64,000 nucleotides of DNA, taken from assembly GCA_025363455.1 (NCBI GenBank), contig JANYDW010000068.1, positions 1 to 64,000 of the forward strand, given 5' to 3'. Made by a program: the position numbers and the translations under genes. The number at the start of each line of letters is the position of its first letter. Positions within the stretch are counted from its first letter, which is position 1. Positions 52,456 to 61,121 of the stretch are shown here, piece by piece. This DNA is from Oleiharenicola sp. Its GTDB lineage: Bacteria > Verrucomicrobiota > Verrucomicrobiia > Opitutales > Opitutaceae. The notes under the pieces were generated by a model. That model worked only from the letters and a program-made list of their open reading frames with translations. It had not been told where the DNA came from and did not search any database.

Positions 52456-52567
52456 TGCTCGTGCATACCGGCCGTGATAAATAAAGACTGCTGCGGATGA
52501 GAACCTGCCACGGCGAGTCCGCCTCCCCAGCGACCCTTGACGGCGTCCAAATGGCTGGAGGAAATCA

Positions 52568-52972
52568 TTGGCGACGGCCTGCCCCCAGACGCCCTTCTTT
52601 CACTTAACCGAGACCCTTATCCTGAAAACCAAGAAACCCAGCCGGGCCAAGCGGGCGTTTCCCCAGCCGCCGCCGCCCAAACACCCGCACAAATATATCC
52701 TGCGCCTCTACGTGGCTGGAGCCACCACCCGGTCACGCCAGGCTGTCCTGCGCGTCCGCGAAATGTGCGCCGGGCTGAATCCCAATTGCGACCTCAAGGT
52801 GATCGACATCTATCAACAGCCCGGGCTGGCGCGCGCCCGCCAAATTGTCGCGACCCCGACGCTGGTCGTCGAATTTCCCCGGCCCGTGCGCCGGTTCATC
52901 GGCAACCTCGCCAATACCCGCAGCCTGATCGTCAGGCTGGACGTCAGCCCCAGGGGCAGCGTCGCCCTGTGA
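52568..52972 (+). CDS. KaiB-like protein
   Basis: A 134-residue protein whose last 90 residues match the KaiB thioredoxin-like fold: KYILRLYVAGATTRSRQAVL, DLKVIDIYQQPGLARARQIV, ATPTLVVEFPRPVRRFIGNL. KaiB works with KaiC in cyanobacterial timing; relatives in other bacteria act in stress response. Here no KaiC gene is near, but a sensor kinase follows by 27 bp, a layout like the KaiB-related domain of SasA. The TTG start is supported by GGAGG six bases before it; no ATG is available in the frame. The N-terminal 40 residues are Pro/Lys-rich and not conserved-looking. Confidence 0.85.
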   Translation: MATACPQTPFFHLTETLILKTKKPSRAKRAFPQPPPPKHPHKYILRLYVAGATTRSRQAVLRVREMCAGLNPNCDLKVIDIYQQPGLARARQIVATPTLVVEFPRPVRRFIGNLANTRSLIVRLDVSPRGSVAL

Positions 52973-52999
52973 AACTTTGGGATATCAAACCCACCGCGA

Positions 53000-54208
53000 A
53001 TGAAAGCTACCCGCCCCGGTAAACCCGCCCATCCCGCGCCTGTCTTGGATTTAACCCGGCTCCGGGCGCGGCTGGCGGTGGCTGAGTCCACCTTGCGCGC
53101 CATCCACCGCGGCGAGGTGGACACCGTGCTGGTCACGGGCCGGCAGGGGCCCCGGGTGTTCACGCTCCAGGGCGCCGGGCATGCCTACCGCGTCCTGGTC
53201 GAGGCCATGAACGAAGGGGCGCTCATGCTGACGAAGGGCAAGACCATCCTTTACGCCAACCAGCGTTTCGCCCGCATGGTTAAATGTCCACTCGAACAGG
53301 TCACAGGCAGTTCCCTTCATCGCTTTCTCTCCCCCGCCGACCGGGCCGCGCTCGAGCTATTACTGCAGCGGACCAGCAGGTCCGGCACCCAGATCCAGGT
53401 GAGGCTCGAGGCCGGTGATGGGGTGCAGGTCCCGGCGCAGATTTCCCTCCGCCGGTTGGCGAAGGAAGGTTTCAATCAGGCGCTTTTCGCCTTGGTGGTG
53501 ACTGATATGTCGGAGGCCCGGCGCGCCGAGGGCCAGCTGCGATCTTTGGCGCAACGCATCGTGCAGGTGCAGGAGACCGAGCGCGAGCGCGTGGCCTTCG
53601 AGCTGCACAACCACGTCACCCAGATGCTGATCGCGGTCCTCTTCCGTAGCCAGGCGTTGGTGGACAGCCTGGCGGCGGGCACCGGGCCCGCGAAAAAGGA
53701 AGCCATCAAGCTCCGCGAGATTATCGGCCAGACAGTCACGAAAGTGGAGCGCATCTCCCGCGACCTGCGACCCAGCATCCTCGACCAGCTGGGCTTGGAA
53801 GCCGTCTTCCGCGTCACCAGCATCGAGTTCTTCGAACGAACCGGCGTGTCGGTCGATCTGGCTGGCCTGGCTCTCTTCACCCGGCTGCCCGCGGACATCG
53901 AGCTGGCCCTCTACCGCATCTTTCAGGACTCCCTGAAATATGTGGAGCAGCATGCCCGCGCCCGCCAGGTGACCGTGACTTTGGCGGACCGCGACGGCTT
54001 CGTGGTACTGGGCATCAAGGACGACGGGGTCGGTTTCGACGCCGGGCATCAAGCCGCCCGGCGCAGCGGCCGGGGTATTTTGGGTTTGGTCGGGATGCGT
54101 GAGCGCGCCAGTGCGATGGGCGGCACGCTCACCGTGAAATCCGGTCCACGCGCCGGCACAGAGATCGGGGTATGCATTCCCCTGCCGCCGGGCGAAGCCG
54201 CGGCCTGA
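53000..54208 (+). CDS. PAS-domain sensor histidine kinase (HisKA_3 type)
   Basis: A 402-residue soluble kinase. Residues about 55-175 are a PAS domain (YRVLVEAMNEGALMLTKGKT, ILYANQRFARMVKCPLEQV). A coiled segment leads to the HisKA_3 box with the phospho-His in ERVAFELHNHVTQML, and the NarL-type ATPase follows (ALYRIFQDSLKYVEQHA, DDGVGFDAG, GLVGMRERASAMGG). The N-box is altered (Asp-Ser rather than Glu-Ala/Asn in the usual place), so activity could be modified. It lies just behind a KaiB-like gene. No regulator is adjacent; the LuxR-type regulator at 57185 is a candidate partner. Confidence 0.88.
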   Translation: MKATRPGKPAHPAPVLDLTRLRARLAVAESTLRAIHRGEVDTVLVTGRQGPRVFTLQGAGHAYRVLVEAMNEGALMLTKGKTILYANQRFARMVKCPLEQVTGSSLHRFLSPADRAALELLLQRTSRSGTQIQVRLEAGDGVQVPAQISLRRLAKEGFNQALFALVVTDMSEARRAEGQLRSLAQRIVQVQETERERVAFELHNHVTQMLIAVLFRSQALVDSLAAGTGPAKKEAIKLREIIGQTVTKVERISRDLRPSILDQLGLEAVFRVTSIEFFERTGVSVDLAGLALFTRLPADIELALYRIFQDSLKYVEQHARARQVTVTLADRDGFVVLGIKDDGVGFDAGHQAARRSGRGILGLVGMRERASAMGGTLTVKSGPRAGTEIGVCIPLPPGEAAA

Positions 54209-54250
54209 GCGGATGGTTCCGGCTGGCACTGCTTCGATCGGTTCATCAAC

Positions 54251-54355
54251 GCACCCCGGCGCTGCGCCCGCCTTCGGTTAACTTCGGCGAGGCAAGCGCC
54301 ACCCCTCTCCAAGAGGGAATCACAATCCGGCGGGTACTGTCCTGAATCCCCTCTG
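54251..54355. repeat. Dispersed palindromic repeat, family A (diverged/partial)
   Basis: Starts GCACCCCGGCGCTGCGCCCG and shows ACCCCTCTCCAAGAGGG, but the right end lacks the GGGGTGTG. It lies directly after the sensor-kinase gene. The 54209-54596 spacer holds only this and the next repeat. Confidence 0.65.
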
Positions 54356-54401
54356 GAGCCGGAAGCATTCAGTTAAGGCGTGTTATCATTCGCGGGAGTC
54401 C

Positions 54402-54493
54402 GGACTGAATGGTGGAACCCGGCCTCCGGACGGGTTCGCAGGATCCACGGAGGAGAAAACGCGTCCAGAGGCCGCGTTCCACCCAATTCGATC
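54402..54493. repeat. Palindromic element with GGTGGAAC/GTTCCACC arms
   Basis: Arms TGAATGGTGGAACCCGGCC... and GCCGCGTTCCACCCAATTCG pair imperfectly. The right arm, GAAAACGCGTCCAGAGGCC, is nearly the reverse complement of 57886-57920. Confidence 0.6.
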
Positions 54494-54596
54494 GCATGAT
54501 TCCGGCTTAAGAGGGGCTTGGCGGGCCGTAGCGCTTGGGGAAGGCTGCTGCCCGTCAGGGCGGGTGGGTCGGACCCGCGCATGTAACGAACTGGCC

Positions 54597-55547
54597 CTAC
54601 CGCGTCCCTGCCACCGGCCGGGAATGGAACCGGTACTTCAGGTCACGGCTGTAGCGCAGTTTGAACGACGCGCCCACGCTGTTGCCACCCGGGCCGTAGG
54701 TGTCGTTCAGGGAGACGCCGATCAGCCAGGGACTCAGGAGCTGGGGGTCGTGCCGCGAAGGAATTTCCCACATCACGCCGGGCCGGATGCTGTAGATATC
54801 CTCTTCGGTGCGGCTCAACCAGCGGGTGCTGTCGTACGAGGCCTCGAAGGTGTAGTGCAGGTTACCGCGATCAAGCACCCAGCCCCCGGTGATGCCGGCC
54901 GCGCTTTGCCGGAAGGCATTTTTTCCGAATTCACCCGGCAACGAGGTCTTCGTCACTGCGTCGAGCCGGAAGCCGACGAAGACCCGCACCATCGGGTGCG
55001 CCTCGAGCCGGTGCGAGAAGGTGACGTAGGACCGGAGGTGACGCAGGCCATCGGTCACCTCCGCCGGCGGCTCGCCGATCGGAAGTTCATAATCGACGCC
55101 GGCGCCTGTCTCCCACCCTTTGAGCAGGATCTGCCCCAGGTCGAACTTCACCCCGAAGCGCAAATTGGCGGCGCCATACTCTTCGAAGGCCGGAACGTCG
55201 CCGTGCCCGTGGCTGAAATACAGGTCGCTGCTCGCGTTGATCTCGCAGTGGTCCGTGAGCCCGTAGCGCAGGCCCGTGGTCACGCGCATGCGATCCTTGT
55301 TCTGCCAATCGCCCAGGTGGGGATGCACCGAAAGACGAAAGCTGTATTTCCTCAACGTCGCGGGCAAATGGCTCTGGAAACCCTCTTCGATAACCAGATC
55401 ATCGTCGCCGTACAGGTTGGCGTAGTTGGGCCCGGGCTCGCTTTCCTGCAGCATCGTGGCCGACGCCTGTCCCGCCCACAAAAGGAAGAAGGCTAGGACG
55501 GCTAGCACCGCAGGAGCACACCGGCGAGGGCGGGACGGGAAGTTCAT
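54597..55547 (-). CDS. Outer-membrane beta-barrel protein
   Basis: A 316-residue protein with a signal peptide (residues about 10-31, APAVLAVLAFFLLWAGQASA). The mature chain alternates strands with aromatic girdles (YSFRLSVHPHLGDW, MRVTTGLRYGLTDHCEIN, ANLRFGVKFDLGQILLK, VRVFVGFRLDAVTKTS) and ends KYRFHSRPVAGTR. It resembles porin-like or transporter barrels of unknown substrate. Upstream on the minus strand lies the AACACCCCATAGGG motif, 30 bases before the ATG. It is a single-gene unit. Confidence 0.75.
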   Translation of the reverse strand: MNFPSRPRRCAPAVLAVLAFFLLWAGQASATMLQESEPGPNYANLYGDDDLVIEEGFQSHLPATLRKYSFRLSVHPHLGDWQNKDRMRVTTGLRYGLTDHCEINASSDLYFSHGHGDVPAFEEYGAANLRFGVKFDLGQILLKGWETGAGVDYELPIGEPPAEVTDGLRHLRSYVTFSHRLEAHPMVRVFVGFRLDAVTKTSLPGEFGKNAFRQSAAGITGGWVLDRGNLHYTFEASYDSTRWLSRTEEDIYSIRPGVMWEIPSRHDPQLLSPWLIGVSLNDTYGPGGNSVGASFKLRYSRDLKYRFHSRPVAGTR

Positions 55548-55576
55548 GGGGTACGGTAACCTTTACCCGGCGATTT

Positions 55577-55588
55577 CCCTATGGGGTG
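55577..55588 (-). promoter_or_regulatory. CACCCCATAGGG leader motif
   Basis: Reads CACCCCATAGGG on the minus strand, preceded by GTGAA and followed by AAATCGCCGGGT. It starts 30 bases upstream of the barrel gene at 55547, matching the arrangement at 58055 and 61122. Confidence 0.4.
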
Positions 55589-55630
55589 TTCACGGGATTT
55601 CCCGGAAACGATCAACCCCGTGGACACAAA

Positions 55631-55654
55631 GAAGGCCGTCGGTAAACGGCCTTC
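55631..55654. terminator. Hairpin, possible terminator
   Basis: Perfect 9-bp stem GAAGGCCGT/ACGGCCTTC with loop CGGTAA, placed downstream of the small basic-protein ORF on the minus strand. There is no T-run, so termination is uncertain. Confidence 0.4.
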
Positions 55655-55681
55655 ACTTGGCGTGATCACCGGTACCTGCTC

Positions 55682-55801
55682 TCAGGTCTTCATGATCCGC
55701 CGGCCAGCGGGGCGATTCTTGATGAGGCCCTTGCCTCCGGCGGATTTCTTAGCGCGGTTCTTGGCGGCGGTCATTCGGCCGCCTCTGCTTTTCTTAGCCA
55801 T
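55682..55801 (-). CDS. Small Lys/Arg-rich basic protein, 39 aa
   Basis: A complete ORF of 39 residues beginning MAKKSRGGRMTAAKNRAKKS and ending PAGRRIMKT. Nearly half the residues are Lys, Arg or Gly, like ribosome- or nucleic-acid-binding peptides. The ribosome-binding site is weak, and no family is recognised. A hairpin (55631) follows in the correct position. The ORF lies in the spacer between the outer-membrane gene and the second kinase gene. Confidence 0.5.
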   Translation of the reverse strand: MAKKSRGGRMTAAKNRAKKSAGGKGLIKNRPAGRRIMKT

Positions 55802-56054
55802 GATGGTACGGGGGGTTGGATGATTTGTTTTATGTTTGACTGCAAGCGACAGCATAACCGCCCGGAGAGGACCCCGCTATAGGGCATAGGACTGCCCCAG
55901 TGCGCCGCACGGAGAATTGGCGGGCCGCGGAATTTACCGGTCGCTATGCCGGAGCAAGCCGCCTCCCGGGCTGTCACAGACAGGCTCCCCACACCTTGCC
56001 TGCCACCTTTTGTCCGACGACCGCGGAACCGATCCGCGCAAAAACGAAATCTTT

Positions 56055-57188
56055 ATGAACGTACGAGCCCCCGAACTTTCCCAGCGCTACCTCGAGGCCT
56101 TGCGCGCCCACCTGGGAATCCAGCGGGTGCGAGGTACGGCCGTGGCGCGAAGCTTGGGGCGCGACGTGATCAAGGGAGGTTTCACCACCGTCGACCTGGC
56201 GCGGATGCATGAACAGTCGGTGGCCGCGCTGGCCTTGTCCCACGACTTTGCCAACGCCCGCAACGGCCTGATCCGGCGGGCAGGCAAATTCCTCGCCGCG
56301 GCCCTCGTGCCCGTGGAGCAATTCCATCGCGCCACCCGCGCCTCCTTCGAACAACTGCAACAACGTACGGAAATCCTGCGGCTGCACCGGGCTGCCCTGG
56401 CCAAGGGCAACCGCCGGCTGGAGCGCGAAATCAAGCACCGCCGGGCGGGGGAAGCGGCGGTGAAGAAAGGCCGGAAGCATTACCACCAGCTCTTCCTGCA
56501 ATCGCAGTTGATGGAGAAAAAATTGCGCCGCCTGGCGCGGCAGATCCTCTCGGCCCAGGCGGCGGAGCGCCGGGCAATCAGCCGGGAATTGCACGACCAT
56601 GTCGTGCAGACCCTCGTGGGGACTAACGTCGAACTGGAGGCCCTGGGCAGTGAGGGGGCGATCGACCCCCGGACTCTCCGGTCGGGAATCGCCTTCACCC
56701 AGCGGCTGGTGAGAAAATCCGTGAGCGCCGTGCATCGGTTTGCCCGGGAATTGCGGCCCGCGGTCTTGGATGACCTGGGCCTCATCCCGGCCCTCCAGAC
56801 CTACATGGAAAGCCTTGCGGAACGCAAAAACCTAAAGATTAACCTGACCGCTTTTGCCGGGGTGGATGCCTTGGACAACGCCAAGTGCACCGTCCTCTAC
56901 CGCGTGGCGCAGGAAGCCCTGACCAATGTCGCCCGCCACGCCCGGGCCCCCTCGGTCGATGTGAGCCTCACCGCCCTCCCCGGGGCCGTCCGCCTGGAGG
57001 TGCATGACGATGGGAAATCGTTCCGGGTGCTGCAAACACTCTCCTCCCGCACGAACAAGCGGTTGGGGTTGCTGGGCCAGAGGGTACGCGTGGAGATGGT
57101 GGGCGGCAGGCTGAACCTCGAGTCAACCGAGGGCCACGGCACGACGGTGCGCGCGGAAATTCCTTTCGCGTCGGAATGGACGGCATGA
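56055..57188 (+). CDS. Soluble sensor histidine kinase, HisKA_3 type, with RsbU_N-like front
   Basis: A 377-residue kinase with no membrane segment. The first 75 residues (LSQRYLEALRAHLG, LGRDVIKGGFTTVDLARMHE) resemble the N-terminal dimer domain of RsbU-type regulators. A coiled coil follows, then HisKA_3 with the phospho-His in AISRELHDHVVQTL and the ATPase parts VLYRVAQEALTNVARHA and LGLLGQRVRVEMVGG. The partner regulator begins within its stop codon (ATGA), so the two form one NarX/NarL-like two-component system. The start ATG 56055 begins the conserved part. Confidence 0.9.
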   Translation: MNVRAPELSQRYLEALRAHLGIQRVRGTAVARSLGRDVIKGGFTTVDLARMHEQSVAALALSHDFANARNGLIRRAGKFLAAALVPVEQFHRATRASFEQLQQRTEILRLHRAALAKGNRRLEREIKHRRAGEAAVKKGRKHYHQLFLQSQLMEKKLRRLARQILSAQAAERRAISRELHDHVVQTLVGTNVELEALGSEGAIDPRTLRSGIAFTQRLVRKSVSAVHRFARELRPAVLDDLGLIPALQTYMESLAERKNLKINLTAFAGVDALDNAKCTVLYRVAQEALTNVARHARAPSVDVSLTALPGAVRLEVHDDGKSFRVLQTLSSRTNKRLGLLGQRVRVEMVGGRLNLESTEGHGTTVRAEIPFASEWTA

Positions 57189-57871
57189 ACGCCGGGGGAA
57201 AAATCTCCGTGGTGCTGGCGGAAGACCACATCGTTGTGCGCCAGAGCCTGTGCCGGTTATTGGGAAAAGAGGGCCATTGCACCGTGGTCGGACAGGCGCA
57301 GAATGGCCGAGAAGCGGTGGCACTGGCCGCCACCCTGCGGCCCGACGTCATCCTGATGGACATGGCCATGCCGTTGCTCAATGGCTTGGGTGCAACCCGG
57401 CAGATTCTCACGGCCAACCCCGCGGCCCGGGTGCTCATTCTCTCGGCGCACAGTGAGAATATCTATGTAGAACGCATGCTCGCGGCGGGCGCGCTGGGGT
57501 TTCTGGAGAAGCAGAGCTCCGTGGCGATCCTCATCCAGGCGATTCACGAGGTGGCCGCCGGAAAAACCTTTCTTAGTCCGGACATCGCCAAGCGCCTGAC
57601 GGTGGCCAGGAACCTGGCGCTCGACCGTGACGGTTTGCCCAAGACCGAGGCGGCGCGTCTGACCCCCCGCGAGACCGAGGTGTTGCAGCTCGTGGCCGAG
57701 GGGCAGAGCAACAAGCAGGCCGCGGCGACTCTTCGCATCAGCATCAAAACCGTCGCCAAGCACCGGCAGCAGTTGATGGACAAGCTCAACATCCATGACA
57801 CCGCGGGCCTCACCCGCTATGCCATGGTCCATGGCATCATTGAGAGCCGGGTGAACGTGACGATACTCTGA
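57185..57871 (+). CDS. LuxR/NarL-type response regulator
   Basis: A 228-residue regulator: receiver (SVVLAEDHIVVRQSL, VILMDMAMPLLNG, LILSAHSEN, GFLEKQSS) and a LuxR helix-turn-helix (LTPRETEVLQLVAEGQSNKQAAATLRIS, KTVAKHRQQLMDKL). It is coupled to the kinase by ATGA; an earlier ATG at 57176 is also in frame. The receiver and HTH are both intact, so it should act on promoters, possibly the stress genes that follow. Confidence 0.93.
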   Translation: MNAGGKISVVLAEDHIVVRQSLCRLLGKEGHCTVVGQAQNGREAVALAATLRPDVILMDMAMPLLNGLGATRQILTANPAARVLILSAHSENIYVERMLAAGALGFLEKQSSVAILIQAIHEVAAGKTFLSPDIAKRLTVARNLALDRDGLPKTEAARLTPRETEVLQLVAEGQSNKQAAATLRISIKTVAKHRQQLMDKLNIHDTAGLTRYAMVHGIIESRVNVTIL

Positions 57872-57885
57872 GCCGGAAGTAGTCG

Positions 57886-57921
57886 ATTGAATGGGTGGAA
57901 CGCGGACTCTGGACGCGTTTT
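57886..57921. repeat. Half-copy of the GGTGGAAC palindromic element
   Basis: TGAATGGGTGGAACGCGGACT and the following CTGGACGCGTTTTT are nearly the reverse complement of 54454-54490. Only one arm is present here. Confidence 0.55.
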
Positions 57922-58054
57922 TCTTCTCGCCCATCATGCGAACCCGTCCGGCCTCCTTCGCCCAGCCTACGGAACCCACGCCAAGACCAATCTGCCCGCC
58001 ATAGGCTCGGCGACGGCGGGTGGCCGGGTCCACCGCATGCACGGGGTAGTCTTT

Positions 58055-58064
58055 CACCCTATAG
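58055..58064 (+). promoter_or_regulatory. CACCCTATAG leader motif
   Basis: CACCCTATAG followed by TCGCCGGGT, 35-44 bases before the autotransporter start; TCGCCGGGT also follows the motif before 55547. A CTATGGGATAATC sequence lies between this site and the ATG. Confidence 0.35.
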
Positions 58065-58098
58065 TCGCCGGGTCCTCTATGGGATAATCTTCCCCTTT

Positions 58099-61050
58099 AT
58101 GACCTTAATGATGACCCCCAAACGTCTACTTACTTTGATTCCTTCGGTGGCGCTCCTCGCGCTGCTCATTGCCCCGGTTTCCGGGTCCGCCCAGGTCCTG
58201 CTCACGGCCGCCAACTACGCGCTGCTCGGCAGCACGGCCATCACCGTGGGCGGCCCGGGCCCCAACCCGATCGTCAACGGCAACGTCGGGCTCTCAACGG
58301 CCGCCACCTCCAACATCACCGGCTTTCCTCCCGCGGTGGTCTCGGGCACCACGGTCAGCGGCGCGCCCGCAGGCATCATCACCACGGGTGGCGCCACCGG
58401 CCAGGCCGGACTCGATCTCATCACCGCCCGGACCGCCCTGTTCGCCCTGCCGCATGTCCCGGCCAACGACCTGAGCAACCTCAATTTCGGCACGCTCCCC
58501 GCGCTGCGACCCGGCGTGTATTTTTCCACCAGCGCGGTGAACCAGACCGGGGCGATCGTCCTCGATGCCAACTTCCAGAATGGCGTGGCCTGGGTTTTCG
58601 ATCTTTCCCTCAGCCTGACCACCGCCGCAAATTCGACGGTCACCTTCATCAATCTCGGCACCAACGGTGGATCGGACAACGGGCTCTACTGGAACGCCGC
58701 TACCGCGATTAACATTGGCGATAATAACACGGTCCTCGGCAATTACCTGGCCGGCACCAGCATCTCTTTCACCGGCATCACCAACACCCTGGCCACGGGC
58801 GGCGTGCGCGCCCTCGCCGGCGCGGCGGTCTCCTTTGCCGGCCCCGCTCCCGCCGGGTTCAATGCCACGGGTGGTCCCAATGGCGGCGACTTTGATGGTG
58901 GCTTGATGTATGTCGGCGGCCTGCTGGTGCCGATCCCGCCCTCCGGGACCACGACCGGGTCTTCGGGCACTGGCAACGTTCTCCTGAGCGGAACCGGCCT
59001 CTTTACCGCGGGCGCTTCCGGAGTGATTCTGGTCCCCGGCACGAACTACCCCACCTCGACGCTGACGCTGGATGGCAATTCCTCGAATGGATCCGCCGCG
59101 GCCTCCGTGACGGTCAACTCGGCCACCGTGACCCTGACCGGCACGAACACCTACACGGGCGGCACCATCGTGAACAACGGTGCGCTCATCGCCAGCAGCC
59201 AGACTCTGCCCGTGAACGGGCCGATCACGCTCAACACTTCCATCCTGAGCTTCAACCAGCCGTTGACCGGCAGCTTCGGTGGAGTGATCTCCGGCAACGG
59301 CACCGTCAACAAGCAGGGCGTCGGCACGACCACCCTCACCGGGGCTAACACCTACACCGGCGGCACCAACGTGATCGCCGGCACCTTGATTGCCAGCACC
59401 GCTTCCTTGCCGGCGAACGGGCCGGTCTCGGTTCTCCCCGTCAGCACCCTGGTCTTCAACCAGACCGCCGATGGCAGCTTCGGCGGAGTGATTTCCGGAG
59501 GCGGCAAGGTTCAGAAAACCGGCTCCGCCGCACTGACCCTGACCAATGCGACCACTTCACCGGTTGATGTCCAGGCCGGTTCCTTCTTTTTCAGCAACGG
59601 CATCGGCGCGACCACTGTCTCCTCCGGCGCCCTCCTCGGCGGCACTGGCACGGTCATCGGCCTGCTGGCCAATAACGGCACGGTCAGCCCGGGCAACTCG
59701 CCCGGCACGATCAACGTGACGGGCAACTACACGCAGTCCTCAACCGGCAAGCTCCTCATCGAGATCGCCTCGGCCTCGTCGTTCGATCACCTGGCTGTCA
59801 CGGGCACCGCGTCCCTCGCCGGCGCCCTGCAGGTCAATACCCTCGCCGGCTACAATCCGGTCGGCCAGACCTTCACGTTCCTCAACGCCGCTGGCGGCGT
59901 GAACGGCACGTTTGACACCTTCAGCACCAGCCTCACGGGCAACGCGGCCATCAAGGCCCTCGTCACCTATGCCCCGACGAGCGCGTCGGTCGCCTTCAGC
60001 CAGCTGCCCTTTGCGGGTTTTGCGAGCACGCCCAACCAGATTGCGGTCGGCAACGCCGTGCAGGCCAGCCCCGCGCTCACCGCCGCCCTCGACGCCGTGC
60101 CAACAGCCGGCCAATTCCCGGCCGCGCTCAACGCCCTTTCCCCGCAGGACTACCAGATCTGGTCCGACCTCGCCTTCGCCTCCGCGACGGCCCTGTCCGA
60201 CCACCTCCTCCGGTCTGGTCGCTTGCCCACGGGTTCCGATGACTACTACTTCGAGGGCGGCCAGCGCCGCGGCCGCTCTCGCAGCGACCTGGACCTCGGT
60301 TCCAGCAAGTACACCGCCAGCACCGGCTTGGTCGGCGGCAACCGCGCCGTGGACGCCAGCACCACCGTCGGCGCCTACTTCGGCTACGGCAAGACGATCG
60401 CCACCCTCGGCTCGGGCGGCGGCAGCTCGACGACGGTGAAGAACAAGACCCTCGGGGTCCGCGCCGCCTGGACCAGCGGCCCGATGTTCGCCGAGGCCAT
60501 GCTCGCCTACGGCATGGATACCTACGATTCCACCCGCGCGATCAACCTCCCCGGCACGTCCACCGTCGCCTCCTCCTTCACCCGCGGCCACCAATGGACC
60601 ACGGGGATGACGGTCGGCCAGGAAATGAAATACTCCAACCTGTCCGTCTCACCCTTCGCGGGGCTGCTCTTGAGCCGCTGGCAGGCCAACAGCTTCACCG
60701 AAACCGGTGCCGGCGCCTTCAATGCCACGCTGGGCAATGAGAGCGCGCACTCCCTGCGCTCCCAGCTCGGCGTCGAGGCCCGCTATTCTCTCGGTCAACT
60801 GCAGCCGCACATGCGCGCCGCCTGGCTCCATGAGTTCGCCGACCATTCGCGCTCGATGCCTGGCTCCTTCGGCTCCAGCAATTTCGCCCTCTCCACCCGC
60901 TCGGCGCCACGCAACACCCTGGTGTACAGCGCCGGCGTGGATATGCTCATCGGGCCCCATGCCTTGATCTACTCCGAGGTCACCGCCCAGAGCGGCGGCT
61001 CCACCAAAGTGCTCAGCGAGTGGCGCCTTGGTCTCTCCGCCAGTTTCTAA
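58099..61050 (+). CDS. Autotransporter with N-terminal ice-binding-like (DUF3494) domain
   Basis: A 983-residue secreted protein. A signal peptide (residues about 8-33) is followed by a DUF3494 ice-binding-like domain (LGSTAITVGGPGPNPIVNG, FPPAVVSG, NLNFGTLPALRPGVY, NGVAWVFDLSLSLTTAA, NTVLGNYLAGTSISF; residues about 35-260), then PATR-type beta-helix repeats with repeated NTYTGG and SFGGVISG, and a 260-residue C-terminal autotransporter barrel ending LSASF. DUF3494 domains bind ice or act in adhesion; fused to an autotransporter barrel it would be displayed on the outer membrane. A terminator follows. ATG 58108 or 58111 may be the true start. Confidence 0.9.
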   Translation: MTLMMTPKRLLTLIPSVALLALLIAPVSGSAQVLLTAANYALLGSTAITVGGPGPNPIVNGNVGLSTAATSNITGFPPAVVSGTTVSGAPAGIITTGGATGQAGLDLITARTALFALPHVPANDLSNLNFGTLPALRPGVYFSTSAVNQTGAIVLDANFQNGVAWVFDLSLSLTTAANSTVTFINLGTNGGSDNGLYWNAATAINIGDNNTVLGNYLAGTSISFTGITNTLATGGVRALAGAAVSFAGPAPAGFNATGGPNGGDFDGGLMYVGGLLVPIPPSGTTTGSSGTGNVLLSGTGLFTAGASGVILVPGTNYPTSTLTLDGNSSNGSAAASVTVNSATVTLTGTNTYTGGTIVNNGALIASSQTLPVNGPITLNTSILSFNQPLTGSFGGVISGNGTVNKQGVGTTTLTGANTYTGGTNVIAGTLIASTASLPANGPVSVLPVSTLVFNQTADGSFGGVISGGGKVQKTGSAALTLTNATTSPVDVQAGSFFFSNGIGATTVSSGALLGGTGTVIGLLANNGTVSPGNSPGTINVTGNYTQSSTGKLLIEIASASSFDHLAVTGTASLAGALQVNTLAGYNPVGQTFTFLNAAGGVNGTFDTFSTSLTGNAAIKALVTYAPTSASVAFSQLPFAGFASTPNQIAVGNAVQASPALTAALDAVPTAGQFPAALNALSPQDYQIWSDLAFASATALSDHLLRSGRLPTGSDDYYFEGGQRRGRSRSDLDLGSSKYTASTGLVGGNRAVDASTTVGAYFGYGKTIATLGSGGGSSTTVKNKTLGVRAAWTSGPMFAEAMLAYGMDTYDSTRAINLPGTSTVASSFTRGHQWTTGMTVGQEMKYSNLSVSPFAGLLLSRWQANSFTETGAGAFNATLGNESAHSLRSQLGVEARYSLGQLQPHMRAAWLHEFADHSRSMPGSFGSSNFALSTRSAPRNTLVYSAGVDMLIGPHALIYSEVTAQSGGSTKVLSEWRLGLSASF

Positions 61051-61073
61051 ACTTCCTCGCGTCCGATGGTGCC

Positions 61074-61103
61074 AAAACCCCGCCCTTCCCGGCGGGGTTT
61101 TTT
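61074..61103 (+). terminator. Rho-independent terminator after the autotransporter
   Basis: Stem AAAACCCCGCC/GGCGGGGTTTT with loop CTTCCC and a T-run, 24 bases after the stop codon at 61050. Confidence 0.92.
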
Positions 61104-61121
61104 GTCCATCGGGGCAGTTCC

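Larger units (their letters stand above)
51943..52567. other. Gene-free stretch with repeats and a leader motif
   Basis: About 620 bases holding, from left to right, the TAGGGCGGGATCG repeat (51952), a family A palindrome (52020-52154), the GGGCATAAAGCCC palindrome (52295-52372) and, at 52433-52455, a CACCCCATAGGGT/ACGCCCCAT motif shared with other leaders. No gene is supported. TACGTCTCTCCCTACACC-type sequence at 52405-52425 may belong to the promoter of the KaiB-like gene. Confidence 0.55.

Noticed and set aside
52537-53022. Plus-strand frame overlapping the KaiB-like gene
   Set aside because: The KaiB fold is in the other frame; this one is Pro/Arg-rich shadow sequence.
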